DNA of 64,000 nt from Candidatus Aquiluna sp. XM-24bin5 (GTDB taxonomy: Bacteria > Actinomycetota > Actinomycetia > Actinomycetales > Microbacteriaceae): NCBI GenBank assembly GCA_003149555.1, contig QCWE01000001.1:1018546-1082545 (forward strand). The letters are read 5' to 3'. Position numbers and translations under genes: made by a program. Positions 47,884-56,509 of the stretch are shown piece by piece. Position 1 is the first letter of the stretch. The number at the start of each line of letters is the position of its first letter. The notes below the pieces were generated by a model, which saw only the letters and a list, made by a program, of their open reading frames with translations, was not told where the DNA came from and did not search any database.

Positions 47884-47971
47884 GGAGGTCTGTCCGAGCG
47901 GCCGAAGGAGCTGGTCTTGAAAACCAGTGGGCAGAAATGTCTCGTGGGTTCGAATCCCACGGCCTCCGCCA
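47884..47971 (+). tRNA. tRNA-Ser(UGA)
   Basis: An 88-nt class II tRNA with acceptor GGAGGTC/GGCCTCC, anticodon loop CTTGAAA (anticodon TGA), a long variable arm, TTCGAAT T-loop and encoded GCCA 3' end. A TAAACT box at 47871-47876 ends 7 bp before the first base of the mature tRNA. Confidence 0.97.
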
Positions 47972-48015
47972 TCTTCTCTCCCATCCAGTAACCACACTCC
48001 CCAGGATCTTCCCCT

Positions 48016-48969
48016 ATGGCGCTTAGACTCCCCGATCGATGGATTTGGGATAGCTGGTACGTGTGGGATGGCGACGTCTGTCACGCCTTCTACCTGTGCG
48101 CGTCTAGAGGCCTGTATGACCCAGATCGTCGACACCGCAATACAAATATTGGACACGCGGTTTCCAGGGATCTAGTTACCTGGGAGGTACTCCCAGACGC
48201 CCTTTCACCGAGCGAATCGCCAGCTTTTGATTCATGGACCACATGGACAGGAAGCACGGTGCGAGGGCACGACGGTAAGTGGTGGATGTTCTACACCGGG
48301 ACCTCCCGAGAGACCGCAGGAAAGGTTCAGTCAATTGGGGCGGCAGTTTCCGAGGATCTAATCACCTGGCACAAGCTCGATAATCCGCTAGTTGTAGCCG
48401 ATGAGAACCTATACGAAAAAGTCGGCCAGCTCAGCCATGACGGAAACGAGCACTGGCGTGATCCGTGGGTTTTTTGGGATGCAGACTCCGAAATCTGGCG
48501 CATGCTAATCACGGCAAGGGCTAAGGATGCAAGCTCACGCTATGCAGGAGTTGCCGGCCACGCCCAATCAAAAGACCTCCTGAACTGGGAAATTCTGCAA
48601 CCGCTTTCAGTAACCGATTCTGGGTTCGCAAATCTTGAGGTTTTGCAGTTTGCCGAGGTCGATGGGGTGGGCGTGGTTGTCTTTTGCTGTGGATGGCGCG
48701 AATACGACGACGATCGACTGAGTAGTTTCGGTAAAACCGACTACACGTTCTCAGTGCCTTGCCCTTCGCTGAGCAAAGGCATTGACTTCAGAAAGGCAAG
48801 GCCTTTCACCCATCAAGAGCTCTACGCAGCGAGGCTCATTCAGAAGCCGACAGGAGAGTGGTTTTTGATCGGTTTTGTGAACTTCAGAGATGGCAAATTT
48901 GTGGGTGAACTATCGGACCCAATACCGGTAACTGCCGACCCTGAAATTGGTCTTGTCATCAGGCCATAA
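48016..48969 (+). CDS. GH32-like five-bladed-propeller glycosidase
   Basis: A 317-aa protein with the GH32/GH68 outline. The N-terminal WIWDSWYVWDG replaces the usual WMNDPNG but keeps the nucleophile Asp; HWRDPWVFWD near residue 155 is the RDP motif; GFANLEVLQF near 205 offers the acid/base Glu where EC is usual. There is no signal peptide and no C-terminal beta-sandwich, so it acts inside the cell, perhaps on a fructoside or another glycoside taken up by the adjacent importer. GH43 or GH130 membership is possible. Confidence 0.7.
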   Translation: MALRLPDRWIWDSWYVWDGDVCHAFYLCASRGLYDPDRRHRNTNIGHAVSRDLVTWEVLPDALSPSESPAFDSWTTWTGSTVRGHDGKWWMFYTGTSRETAGKVQSIGAAVSEDLITWHKLDNPLVVADENLYEKVGQLSHDGNEHWRDPWVFWDADSEIWRMLITARAKDASSRYAGVAGHAQSKDLLNWEILQPLSVTDSGFANLEVLQFAEVDGVGVVVFCCGWREYDDDRLSSFGKTDYTFSVPCPSLSKGIDFRKARPFTHQELYAARLIQKPTGEWFLIGFVNFRDGKFVGELSDPIPVTADPEIGLVIRP

Positions 48970-48980
48970 TTTGTAAAAAC

Positions 48981-48994
48981 TGGAAGCGGTTACA
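48981..48994 (+). promoter_or_regulatory. LacI/GalR-type operator upstream of the sugar importer
   Basis: TGGAAGCGGTTACA is an imperfect palindrome with the central CG and the TG-N-AA/TT-N-CA halves of LacI-family operators. It lies 110 bp before the binding-protein gene. A promoter candidate (TTGTGT, 17 bp, AGTAGT) lies just downstream. The cognate repressor is not in the window. Confidence 0.6.
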
Positions 48995-49104
48995 TTTTTA
49001 TAACCTCTTTCGATTTTGTGTTTATCGCAGCCCAGTGGAGTAGTACCTTTAGCGCTAGCGCGGGGTACCTATGCCCTGATGCGTATGAAAGGACAGTTAT
49101 CAAC

Positions 49105-50433
49105 ATGAAGAAAGCTTCGAAGTTCGTCGCTCTTTCAGCAGCTGCCCTGCTAGGTCTAGCAGGATGTGCTACTGACAGTGGCTCAGACACAGACACTTCA
49201 TCAAGCAACGGTGGTAGCGGCTCATCCGACGAAGTGGCCGAGGTCGTAATCTTCGGTGGCTATGCCGAGACCGATGCAGCCAACTTCCAGGCTGCACTGG
49301 ATGAGTTCGGTGCAGCTAACGGCATCGACATCACCTACACCTCACTAGCCTCATTCGACACTGACATCAAGGTCAAGATCGAAGCAGGCCAGGAGCCAGA
49401 CATCGCCCTATGGCCTCAGCCAGGTGGTCTGAAGGACCTTGCGGACTACCTAGTTCCGCTTGCTGACGTATTCGACACCAGCGCGGCACTTGGAACTTTG
49501 GTTCCAGGTTGGGACCAGCTTGCAGTTGTAGATGGTGAGCTTTACGGCCTACCAGTAACTGCAAACATGAAGTCCCTCGTGTTCTACAACCCAACTGAGT
49601 TCGAGGCCAACGGTTTGACCGTTCCTACCACTGAGGCTGAGCTACAGGCTCTAGAGGCAAAGATCGTCTCCGAGGGTCTTGGTTACCCATGGTGTGCAGG
49701 TATTGAGTCCGGTGGTGCTACCGGTTGGGCCTTCACCGACTGGATGGAGCAGTACGTCCTTATGTTCCACGGCGCTGAGAAGTACGCTCAGTGGATTGCT
49801 GGAGACCTAGCCTTCTCCTCACCTGAGATCACTCAGGCTGCAGAGTACGTTTCTGACCGTCTGCTGGCCGAGGGCCAGGTAAACGGTGGCGGTGTCGGTA
49901 TGGCAGCCACTGGCTTTGGTGAGACTGCACCGCTATTCGAGACCGGTGGTCTTGAAGCAGGTCAGTGCTTCATGATGCGCCAGGGTTCATTCATTGTTGG
50001 CTTCACTCCTGACGAGATTCAGGCAGAGGTTAACTCTGGAGATTACAGCCGCTTCGACGCCTTCCCAGTGCCAACTCCTGCTGGTGCTCAGGCTGGTGTT
50101 ATCGGTGGTGGTGACCTCTTCGCAGTATTCGATGGTCACGTCAACGATGCAGTTTCTAAGGTAGCTGCGTACATCGCTAGCGGTGCCCCACTGGAGATCA
50201 TGGTTTCCGCAGGTGCCGTATCCCCACACACCAACTTCGACAGCTCGCTCTACCCGAACGACCTGAACCGCAAGATTGGTGAGGCAATGGCCGCAGCCGC
50301 TGTCTTCGGTTTCGATGGTTCAGACCAGATGCCTGCTGAGGTTAACGCTGAGTTCTGGGCAGCCGGTACTGACTACGTCGCAGGTAACATCACCTGGGCC
50401 GAGGCAGCCGAGCGCATCGACTCCAAGTACTAA
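49105..50433 (+). CDS. Sugar ABC transporter substrate-binding lipoprotein (AglE-like)
   Basis: A 442-aa family 1 solute-binding protein. The signal peptide ends in LLGLAGC, a lipobox, followed by a Ser/Gly/Asp-rich linker. The downstream permeases resemble AglF/AglG, which import alpha-glucosides such as sucrose, trehalose or maltose. Codon choice is close to that of ribosomal and dnaK genes, suggesting very high expression. The ATG at 49105 starts the signal peptide; an upstream in-frame start at 49018 would fall in the promoter region. Confidence 0.88.
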   Translation: MKKASKFVALSAAALLGLAGCATDSGSDTDTSSSNGGSGSSDEVAEVVIFGGYAETDAANFQAALDEFGAANGIDITYTSLASFDTDIKVKIEAGQEPDIALWPQPGGLKDLADYLVPLADVFDTSAALGTLVPGWDQLAVVDGELYGLPVTANMKSLVFYNPTEFEANGLTVPTTEAELQALEAKIVSEGLGYPWCAGIESGGATGWAFTDWMEQYVLMFHGAEKYAQWIAGDLAFSSPEITQAAEYVSDRLLAEGQVNGGGVGMAATGFGETAPLFETGGLEAGQCFMMRQGSFIVGFTPDEIQAEVNSGDYSRFDAFPVPTPAGAQAGVIGGGDLFAVFDGHVNDAVSKVAAYIASGAPLEIMVSAGAVSPHTNFDSSLYPNDLNRKIGEAMAAAAVFGFDGSDQMPAEVNAEFWAAGTDYVAGNITWAEAAERIDSKY

Positions 50434-50470
50434 TCCCGTTGTCTAGCCTCATTTGAGGCGGGGCTTCGCA

Positions 50471-50509
50471 AAGTCAAGTGGCACCGAATCACTCGGTGCC
50501 ACTTGACTT
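50471..50509 (+). terminator. Intercistronic 17-bp hairpin without T-tract
   Basis: AAGTCAAGTGGCACCGA (50471-50487) and its exact reverse complement (50493-50509) enclose a 5-nt loop. No T-run follows, so it is a poor intrinsic terminator. It more likely protects the 3' end of the binding-protein message or attenuates the permease genes, giving more binding protein than permease. Confidence 0.75.
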
Positions 50510-50550
50510 CCTCAATTCAGGTCGCAAAACTCTAGAGGGAGGGAAATTCA

Positions 50551-51543
50551 ATGTTGAACGACGTTCTCGTAGCTGCAGTGTCGGTGGTAATCGGCGTTGT
50601 GGCCAGTTACGGCCTCTATTGGCTCCTCGGAAAAGCAGTCAGCCTCCTTCCCTCACGCATCAGTCAGAAGGCCCAGGTCTGGGCATTTGTTACTCCAGCC
50701 GTCGTGCTGCTGCTTGTCGTATCGGTTTATCCCATTATTCAGACCGCATTTTGGTCAATGATGAGCATCAAAGGTAAGACTCAGGAATGGGTAGGTTTCG
50801 AAAACTACGTTGAGCTCTTCACCGATGAAAGATTCCTTGGGATTCTCCTAAATAACTTCTTATGGGTTTTGGTGGTGCCTGCAATCACCGTGGCGATCGG
50901 AACTCTCGTTGCTCAACTGGGTAATCAGGTAGGTCCTCGCCGCGAAAAGATTTTTAAGTCCCTCATATTCATGCCTATGTCCATCAGCTTCATTGCTGCT
51001 GCGACCATTTGGGCCTACCTCTACGCTTACTCCCCACCTGGCAGACCAGTAATCGGTTTGCTGCAGAACATCGTTGAAGGCCTAGGGGTTGAGGATCCAA
51101 CTCCGTTTTTTCAGATTGAAGAATTCCGAATTAACAGCTTCCTCTTGATGATTGTCATCATTTGGCTTCAGGTTGGTTACTCGATGGTCATTATCTCCGC
51201 AGCTATTAAGGCTGTTCCAGAAGAGACGATTGAGGCGGCACGTATCGATGGCGCAGGGCCATTCCAGGTTTTCAATCGCGTTATCTTGCCGCAGGTGTGG
51301 GGCTCAATCATGGCGGTATTTGTCACCGTCTTGATTATGGTCATGAAGATTTTCGACATTGTTCTGGCTATGACACGAGGAAACTTCAACACGAGCGTTC
51401 TAGCTTTCGAGTGGTACAAGCGCTACTTCGAAAACTCCGACATTGGGTCGGCGTCGGCAGTCGTAATTGTGCTCGTAATTTTGATTATTCCGCTCATCTG
51501 GCTTCAGATAAGAACTGTTAGACAGCAGGAGACCCTCCGATGA
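50551..51543 (+). CDS. Sugar ABC transporter permease (AglF/ThuF-like)
   Basis: A 330-aa permease with an extra N-terminal helix, about seven helices in all. The EAA loop is EAARIDGAGPFQVFNRVILP near residue 230. Segments KSLIFMPMSISFIAAATIW and MKIFDIVLAMTRGNFNTSVL are characteristic of the alpha-glucoside AglF group. AGGGAGG precedes the ATG. It overlaps the second permease gene by 4 bp (ATGA). Confidence 0.88.
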   Translation: MLNDVLVAAVSVVIGVVASYGLYWLLGKAVSLLPSRISQKAQVWAFVTPAVVLLLVVSVYPIIQTAFWSMMSIKGKTQEWVGFENYVELFTDERFLGILLNNFLWVLVVPAITVAIGTLVAQLGNQVGPRREKIFKSLIFMPMSISFIAAATIWAYLYAYSPPGRPVIGLLQNIVEGLGVEDPTPFFQIEEFRINSFLLMIVIIWLQVGYSMVIISAAIKAVPEETIEAARIDGAGPFQVFNRVILPQVWGSIMAVFVTVLIMVMKIFDIVLAMTRGNFNTSVLAFEWYKRYFENSDIGSASAVVIVLVILIIPLIWLQIRTVRQQETLR

Positions 51544-52412
51544 ACCGCGTGAAGAAAATGATCTCCTCAGGCAGAGGCAGTATTTCATCGACAATTGCTC
51601 TCACGATTCTCGTTGCCATTTGGTCGATTCCTACCATCGGACTACTAATAACCTCTCTAAGAGAGCGAGAGGAAGCAGAGCTTTCACCTTGGTGGGAGGG
51701 CTTTTTCAATCCTTTGAGCACTGTTTGGTCGCTTGACGCTTATCAAAAATCTCTAGAGTCAGGGATGCTCGAGTCCCTTATAAACACGATTGCAGTGACC
51801 GTGCCCGCAACGATTCTGCCGCTAATGATTGCGGCCAACGCTGCGTATGCCTTCACCTTCCTGAACTTCAAGGGTAAAGAGGTCCTCTTTGCAATCCTGG
51901 TTGGCTTGATGGTTGTGCCTCTTCAGTCATCGCTGATTCCAGTGCTAAAGGGGATGGTCTGGTTCCAGAAGACCTTCGACATTCCACTCACGGGAACCTA
52001 CGCAAGCGCCTGGGTTGTTCACAGTGCCTTCGCTTTACCGCTGGCTATTTATATTCTTCGCAATTACATGCTGTCCCTGCCAACATCTTTGATCGAGGCG
52101 GCCCGCGTGGACGGGGCTAGTTATTACCAAATCTTCTGGCGCCTCGTGCTGCCGATGTCAGTGCCAGCAATTGCGTCTTTTGCCATCTTCCAGTTCCTGT
52201 GGGTTTGGAATGACTATTTGATCGCGTTCATCTTCGTTGGCGAGCAAAAGTCAGTTATGACGTATCGAGTCCTACGTCTGCTAGGTCAGTATGGAGAGGG
52301 TTGGCAGGATGTTGCGGCTGGCTCGTTTATTTCGTTGGTTGTGCCGCTAGTCGTCTTCTTTGCCCTGCAGCGGTACTTCGTACGAGGCCTTACTGCCGGA
52401 GCAGTTAAGTAG
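51540..52412 (+). CDS. Sugar ABC transporter permease (AglG-like)
   Basis: A 290-aa permease with six helices and the EAA loop IEAARVDGASYYQIFWRLVLP near residue 183. The first periplasmic loop SLREREEAELSPWWEGFFNP resembles AglG proteins. Its gene ends 2 bp before the convergent GH1 gene. No ATPase gene follows, so a shared MsiK-type ATPase must be assumed. Confidence 0.88.
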   Translation: MNRVKKMISSGRGSISSTIALTILVAIWSIPTIGLLITSLREREEAELSPWWEGFFNPLSTVWSLDAYQKSLESGMLESLINTIAVTVPATILPLMIAANAAYAFTFLNFKGKEVLFAILVGLMVVPLQSSLIPVLKGMVWFQKTFDIPLTGTYASAWVVHSAFALPLAIYILRNYMLSLPTSLIEAARVDGASYYQIFWRLVLPMSVPAIASFAIFQFLWVWNDYLIAFIFVGEQKSVMTYRVLRLLGQYGEGWQDVAAGSFISLVVPLVVFFALQRYFVRGLTAGAVK

Positions 52413-52414
52413 TT

Positions 52415-53794
52415 TTAAGACGAGCGAACTAGAACCGAGAATGCCTCGTAGCTGGCCTTCGGGGTTCTGAGCTGAGTCTCGTGATCGACGTGCACAAGGC
52501 CAAAACGCTTCTCCAGTCCCTCCGCCCACTCAATGTTGTCCATGAGTGACCAAGCGAAGTAACCTCGCAGGTCAACCCCCTGATCCATTGCATCGAGAGC
52601 GGCCGAGATGTGCGAAATGTAGTAGTCGATTCGATCTTGGTCTTCTACCCTTCCGTTCACCATCCGGTCTGGAAAGGCACCCCCATTCTCAGTTATGTAC
52701 AGGGGAGTTTCTGGGAGCCGCGCTGACGTCTGAAGTAGCGTGGTTGTCATTGATGGGGCATGAATCTCCCACCCCATCTCGGTACTAGGCTCAAGCGGAT
52801 TCATTCGGGCGCCAGTTGGCGAGCCTGGAAATAGCGAGAAATCTTGTCCGACAGCTTTGCTTTCGCTACCACCCTCATGAGGCACCAACCTAAATGGGGT
52901 GTAGTAGTTGATCCCTAGCCAGTCGATTTTCTGGCTGATTTTGTCTAGGTGACTCTCTTCCGCAAATGCCCAGTCCGTTATCCTCTGAGTTCTTTCAATC
53001 AAAGATTCGTCGATGCCACGTCCAGCTAGAAGGCCCAGCCAGAAACGATTCTGAAGCGAGTCAACATGGTCAGCAATATGGTCGACGGCTGGGTCCTCAG
53101 ATAACACGCTCGTCAAGTTCAGAACAATCCCAGGCATTGATGCTTTGTGTTCCCTCAGTACATCCATCGCATAGCCATGAGACACCATCAGGCGATAGGC
53201 AGCTTCGAGGCCTGCGGCCGGGTCGCCGCGGCCTGGCGCATGGATGTTTGTTGCGTAACCGAGAAATGCAGATACCCAGGGCTCGTTGAATGTCGCCCAC
53301 ATAGATACCCTGTCGCCAAAGTGAGTGGCGGCCATGCCTGCGTAGTCAGCGAATCGGTTGTGAATCTCTGGGCTGAGCCAGCCGCCTTCTGCCTCGAGCT
53401 CGCTCGGCAGATCCCAGTGGTAGAGGGTGGCCACCGGCATCACGTTTATTTCCAACAGGCCGTCGATAAGCCTGTTGTAGAAATCAATGCCTTTTTGGTT
53501 AAGGTTCCTGCTGCCGGGCATCAGCCTTGGCCATGAGAACGAGAATCTGTAGGCCTTGACACCGAGATTCGCAATCAGATCTAAGTCTTCATCCAGGCGA
53601 TTAACGTGATCACAGGCAGGGTCTGCCTTGCTTCCGTCCTTGATGTTTCCTGGGACATCGGCAAAGTCGTCCCAAATGCTCCTGCCGCGGCCTGAACTGT
53701 CTCCTTCTATCTGCCAAGAAGAGGTGGCCACACCGGTGATGAATTCACTGGGAATTCGTTGGGAAAGGTTGCTTATTGCCGTAGTGTCTAACAT
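52415..53794 (-). CDS. GH1 beta-glucosidase
   Basis: A 459-aa GH1 enzyme. The acid/base Glu is in TFNEPW near residue 168 and the nucleophile Glu in LYITENGG near 365; the N-terminal FITGVATSSWQIEG is also typical. There is no signal peptide, so it cleaves imported beta-glucosides. TAGACT ends 6 bp before the ATG (leaderless). It converges on the importer genes, so it may be part of the same pathway although under its own promoter. Confidence 0.93.
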   Translation of the reverse strand: MLDTTAISNLSQRIPSEFITGVATSSWQIEGDSSGRGRSIWDDFADVPGNIKDGSKADPACDHVNRLDEDLDLIANLGVKAYRFSFSWPRLMPGSRNLNQKGIDFYNRLIDGLLEINVMPVATLYHWDLPSELEAEGGWLSPEIHNRFADYAGMAATHFGDRVSMWATFNEPWVSAFLGYATNIHAPGRGDPAAGLEAAYRLMVSHGYAMDVLREHKASMPGIVLNLTSVLSEDPAVDHIADHVDSLQNRFWLGLLAGRGIDESLIERTQRITDWAFAEESHLDKISQKIDWLGINYYTPFRLVPHEGGSESKAVGQDFSLFPGSPTGARMNPLEPSTEMGWEIHAPSMTTTLLQTSARLPETPLYITENGGAFPDRMVNGRVEDQDRIDYYISHISAALDAMDQGVDLRGYFAWSLMDNIEWAEGLEKRFGLVHVDHETQLRTPKASYEAFSVLVRSS

Positions 53795-53824
53795 AAGTAA
53801 AGTCTAGTTTTCATAGGCAGTTGA

Positions 53825-55045
53825 TTGAGCCGGCCAGAGTTTCAATTTATAGAACCAGAGCGCCCGAAGCGTAGGCGCTGGTTGCGCTACGTCCTCATGG
53901 CAATTGCTGCCACCGTCGCAGTTGCAATGGTCACCCTAGGCGGTGGAGTTGTCTACGTTTCATCCCAGCTGAGGGCTGCGGGAATTGAGGTTTTCTCTAC
54001 TGACGGCGAGACCTACGATTTACCAACGCCCGAGGAAATAAACGGTCCAATAAACCTGCTCCTGATTGGTTCCGATACCAGGGAGGGCCAGGGTTCGACC
54101 GCATACGGCCCCGTTGGCGCTGAGCTCGCCGATGTCATCATCCTGCTTCACATCAATGAGGCTCGCACAAATGCCGTTGCGATGAGCTTCCCAAGAGATC
54201 TCATGATTGCCGTTCCTGAGTGCCCAAACCCTGACGGTGGTGAACCATACCCGGCCAAGGAGTTTTCGCAGATAAACGCCACCATGAACTACGGCGGCCC
54301 CGCTTGCACCCTCCTGGCAGTCCAGTCGTTGACCGGCATCGACATCCCCTACCTTGCGATGATCGACTTCAAGGGCGTGATCGCAATGAGTGAGGCAGTT
54401 GGCGGAGTGGATGTCTGTGTCGCAGAGCCAATCAATGACGATTACACACAGCTTTACCTTGAGGCCGGGGAGCACACCCTCATTGGAGAAGAGGCCCTTG
54501 CCTTCCTCCGCACCCGCCACGGAGTTGGCGATGGCTCTGACCTCTCTCGCATCTCAAACCAGCAGGTCTTCCTCACCTCACTGGTTAGAAAGCTCAAAGA
54601 CGAGGGTGCTCTCACTAACCCCTTCACCATGTTCCGCCTCGGTACAGCAGCGCTGAACAACATGACGCTTTCTAGGTCTCTCACCGACCTAGGCGTGATC
54701 TACGGCATGGCAAGAGAGGTAAACGACGTTGACCTCGACAAGATCACTTTCTTGAAGCTCCCCGTGTATGACTTGGAGGGTGATTTTGCTGGAAGGGTTG
54801 GGGTCTCCACCGAGCGCGCAACTTTACTTTTCGAGAAGCTCGCCAATGATGAGCCATTAGTTCTAGCGGAGGCGAACCTAGGACCCGGTGCTGTGGTCGC
54901 GGAGGACAGTGAGCCGGCGGAACAGGCGACCGATGCTGAGGCCGATCCTGAGGCAGCAGACAATGAGGTGACCAGTGATTCAGAGGAGGTCCTTCCTGAG
55001 TGGGTTCAGGGCACTAACGCATCCGTCAAGAGCTGCTCAAGCTAG
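53825..55045 (+). CDS. LytR-CpsA-Psr (LCP) family cell-wall glycopolymer ligase
   Basis: A 406-aa protein with a short cytoplasmic tail rich in Arg/Lys, one membrane helix (about 22-42) and an extracellular LCP domain: NLLLIGSDTREGQ, AVAMSFPRDLMIAVP, and LAFLRTRHG give the conserved Asp and Arg residues that bind the polyprenyl phosphate. The C-terminal tail is acidic and low-complexity. LCP enzymes attach teichoic-acid-like or arabinogalactan-type polymers to peptidoglycan. The start is TTG with TAGGCA 5 bp upstream; no Shine-Dalgarno sequence. Confidence 0.9.
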   Translation: MSRPEFQFIEPERPKRRRWLRYVLMAIAATVAVAMVTLGGGVVYVSSQLRAAGIEVFSTDGETYDLPTPEEINGPINLLLIGSDTREGQGSTAYGPVGAELADVIILLHINEARTNAVAMSFPRDLMIAVPECPNPDGGEPYPAKEFSQINATMNYGGPACTLLAVQSLTGIDIPYLAMIDFKGVIAMSEAVGGVDVCVAEPINDDYTQLYLEAGEHTLIGEEALAFLRTRHGVGDGSDLSRISNQQVFLTSLVRKLKDEGALTNPFTMFRLGTAALNNMTLSRSLTDLGVIYGMAREVNDVDLDKITFLKLPVYDLEGDFAGRVGVSTERATLLFEKLANDEPLVLAEANLGPGAVVAEDSEPAEQATDAEADPEAADNEVTSDSEEVLPEWVQGTNASVKSCSS

Positions 55046-55087
55046 TTTCTCAACCACACCTGTTTTCTTATAGGCTTTCAGGGCACT

Positions 55088-55181
<94 letters not shown>

Positions 55182-55272
55182 AGATTCTCTCCCGGTAAGC
55201 CGAGCTCTTTGACCTCTGGTTTGGGGGGTTATCTTCACCGCCCGAGTCCGTTAGACTCGGCTGTTGCACCAA

Positions 55273-55345
55273 GCGCCTGTAGCTCAATGGATAGAGCATC
55301 TGACTACGGATCAGAAGGTTGGGGGTTCGAGTCCCTCCAGGCGTG
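55273..55345 (+). tRNA. tRNA-Arg(ACG)
   Basis: A 73-nt tRNA with anticodon loop CTACGGA (anticodon ACG), anticodon stem TCTGA/TCAGA and acceptor GCGCCTG/CAGGCGT, which makes a G1-U72 wobble. The 3' CCA is not encoded, unlike the two tRNA-Ser genes here. TAGACT at 55254-55259, inside the small inverted repeat CCGAGTC-N5-GACTCGG, may serve as -10. Confidence 0.95.
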
Positions 55346-55350
55346 CTGAG

Positions 55351-55392
55351 ACCCATCAAGAATTTCACGACTTGGTGGGTTTCTTCTTTTTG
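55351..55392 (+). terminator. Intrinsic terminator after tRNA-Arg
   Basis: ACCCATCAAG pairs with CTTGGTGGGT (10 bp, one wobble) around a 10-nt loop and is followed by a T-rich tract (TTCTTCTTTTTG). Confidence 0.85.
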
Positions 55393-55451
55393 CTCGGGCT
55401 CACTCTCGTCTGCGAGGATTGACCCGACAATTGAAGTAGGAGGGTGCACAC

Positions 55452-56408
55452 TTGGCAGCAGATGAGGCCATCGAGCTGGCTTTGCAGTTTGAGTCGGGCC
55501 AGAATACCTTGGCCGGTTCTTTGACCACTCCGGCAGTGGGTGGCCCCCTGCCAGCTGTCCTGATGCTTCCGGGATCTGGCCAGACCGATCGAGACAGCAA
55601 CGCAAAGCAACTCAAAATAAACCTTTTTCGCCCAATTGTGGAGGCTCTAGCCAACGAAGGGGTTGCATCGTTCCGTTATGACAAGCGGGGAGTCGGATCA
55701 AGCGGCGGAAGCTTCTGGACAACTGGGTTTAACGATCTCTATGAAGACGCTGAGGCGGCTATTGGTTTTCTTGCTAGCAGACCTGAAATAGACCCCAAGC
55801 GAATCTATTGCCTCGGTCACAGTGAGGGTGCAATTCTCTCGCTCATGCTCGCAGCGAGGAGTGGAAAGGTTGCGGGTGCTGTCTTGTTAGCCGGGGCAGC
55901 GAAAACAGGGGAGGAAACAATCCTCTGGCAAACCAGGAAGATAGCCGCTTCCCTGACAGGCCTTAATAGGCTCATTTTGAAACTGTTTCGAATCGATGTC
56001 GTCGCTGGAGTTTCAAAGAACCTCGCAAGAATTAGGTCGACTCAAAGAGATGCGCTTCGAATTCAGGGTCGAATGGTTAACGCCAAATGGATGAGGGAGT
56101 TTTTGGATCATGACCCCAAGATGGACCTTGAAGAACTTAGAGTCCCCACGCTCGCATTGACCGGTTCGAGCGACGTGCAGGTAGATCCTGAGGACATCGA
56201 AGAAATGGTGAGGCTAGCCCCTGAGCACTTGGTTGGCAGGGTGCTTGATGGCTTGTCACATTTGCTTCGTCCAGATTTGAGCGGATCTGGCTTGAAGGGT
56301 TATCGAAAGCAAGCCAAGCAGCCCGTGGACACGCAAATGTTGGAGATCGTGTCAAATTGGCTCTCCGAGCAGGCCCGGACCAAAAATCAGGTGAAAAAGG
56401 AAAGATAG
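55452..56408 (+). CDS. Alpha/beta-hydrolase
   Basis: A 318-aa cytoplasmic hydrolase. The oxyanion region is LMLPGSGQTDRDSN near residue 38, followed by FRYDKRGVGSSGG; the nucleophile elbow is GHSEGA near 136, with Asp in TGSSDVQVDP and His in GLSHLLRP. It resembles the bacterial dienelactone-hydrolase-like/BAAT-type families. The start is TTG, with TAGGAGGG 7 bp before it. Substrate unknown. Confidence 0.82.
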   Translation: MAADEAIELALQFESGQNTLAGSLTTPAVGGPLPAVLMLPGSGQTDRDSNAKQLKINLFRPIVEALANEGVASFRYDKRGVGSSGGSFWTTGFNDLYEDAEAAIGFLASRPEIDPKRIYCLGHSEGAILSLMLAARSGKVAGAVLLAGAAKTGEETILWQTRKIAASLTGLNRLILKLFRIDVVAGVSKNLARIRSTQRDALRIQGRMVNAKWMREFLDHDPKMDLEELRVPTLALTGSSDVQVDPEDIEEMVRLAPEHLVGRVLDGLSHLLRPDLSGSGLKGYRKQAKQPVDTQMLEIVSNWLSEQARTKNQVKKER

Positions 56409-56509
56409 GACTGCCCCTGCCGTAGGGTCTCGGCCAGCGAACAACAGGGCGAATAAGCGGTAGCCTTAGAGCGCCTTATGTTGAACCCCAATCTGGAGAT
56501 AAGCAAACT

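Noticed and set aside
49018..49104. Upstream extension of the sugar-binding protein
   Set aside because: It would place 29 residues before a perfect lipoprotein signal peptide and cover the promoter region.
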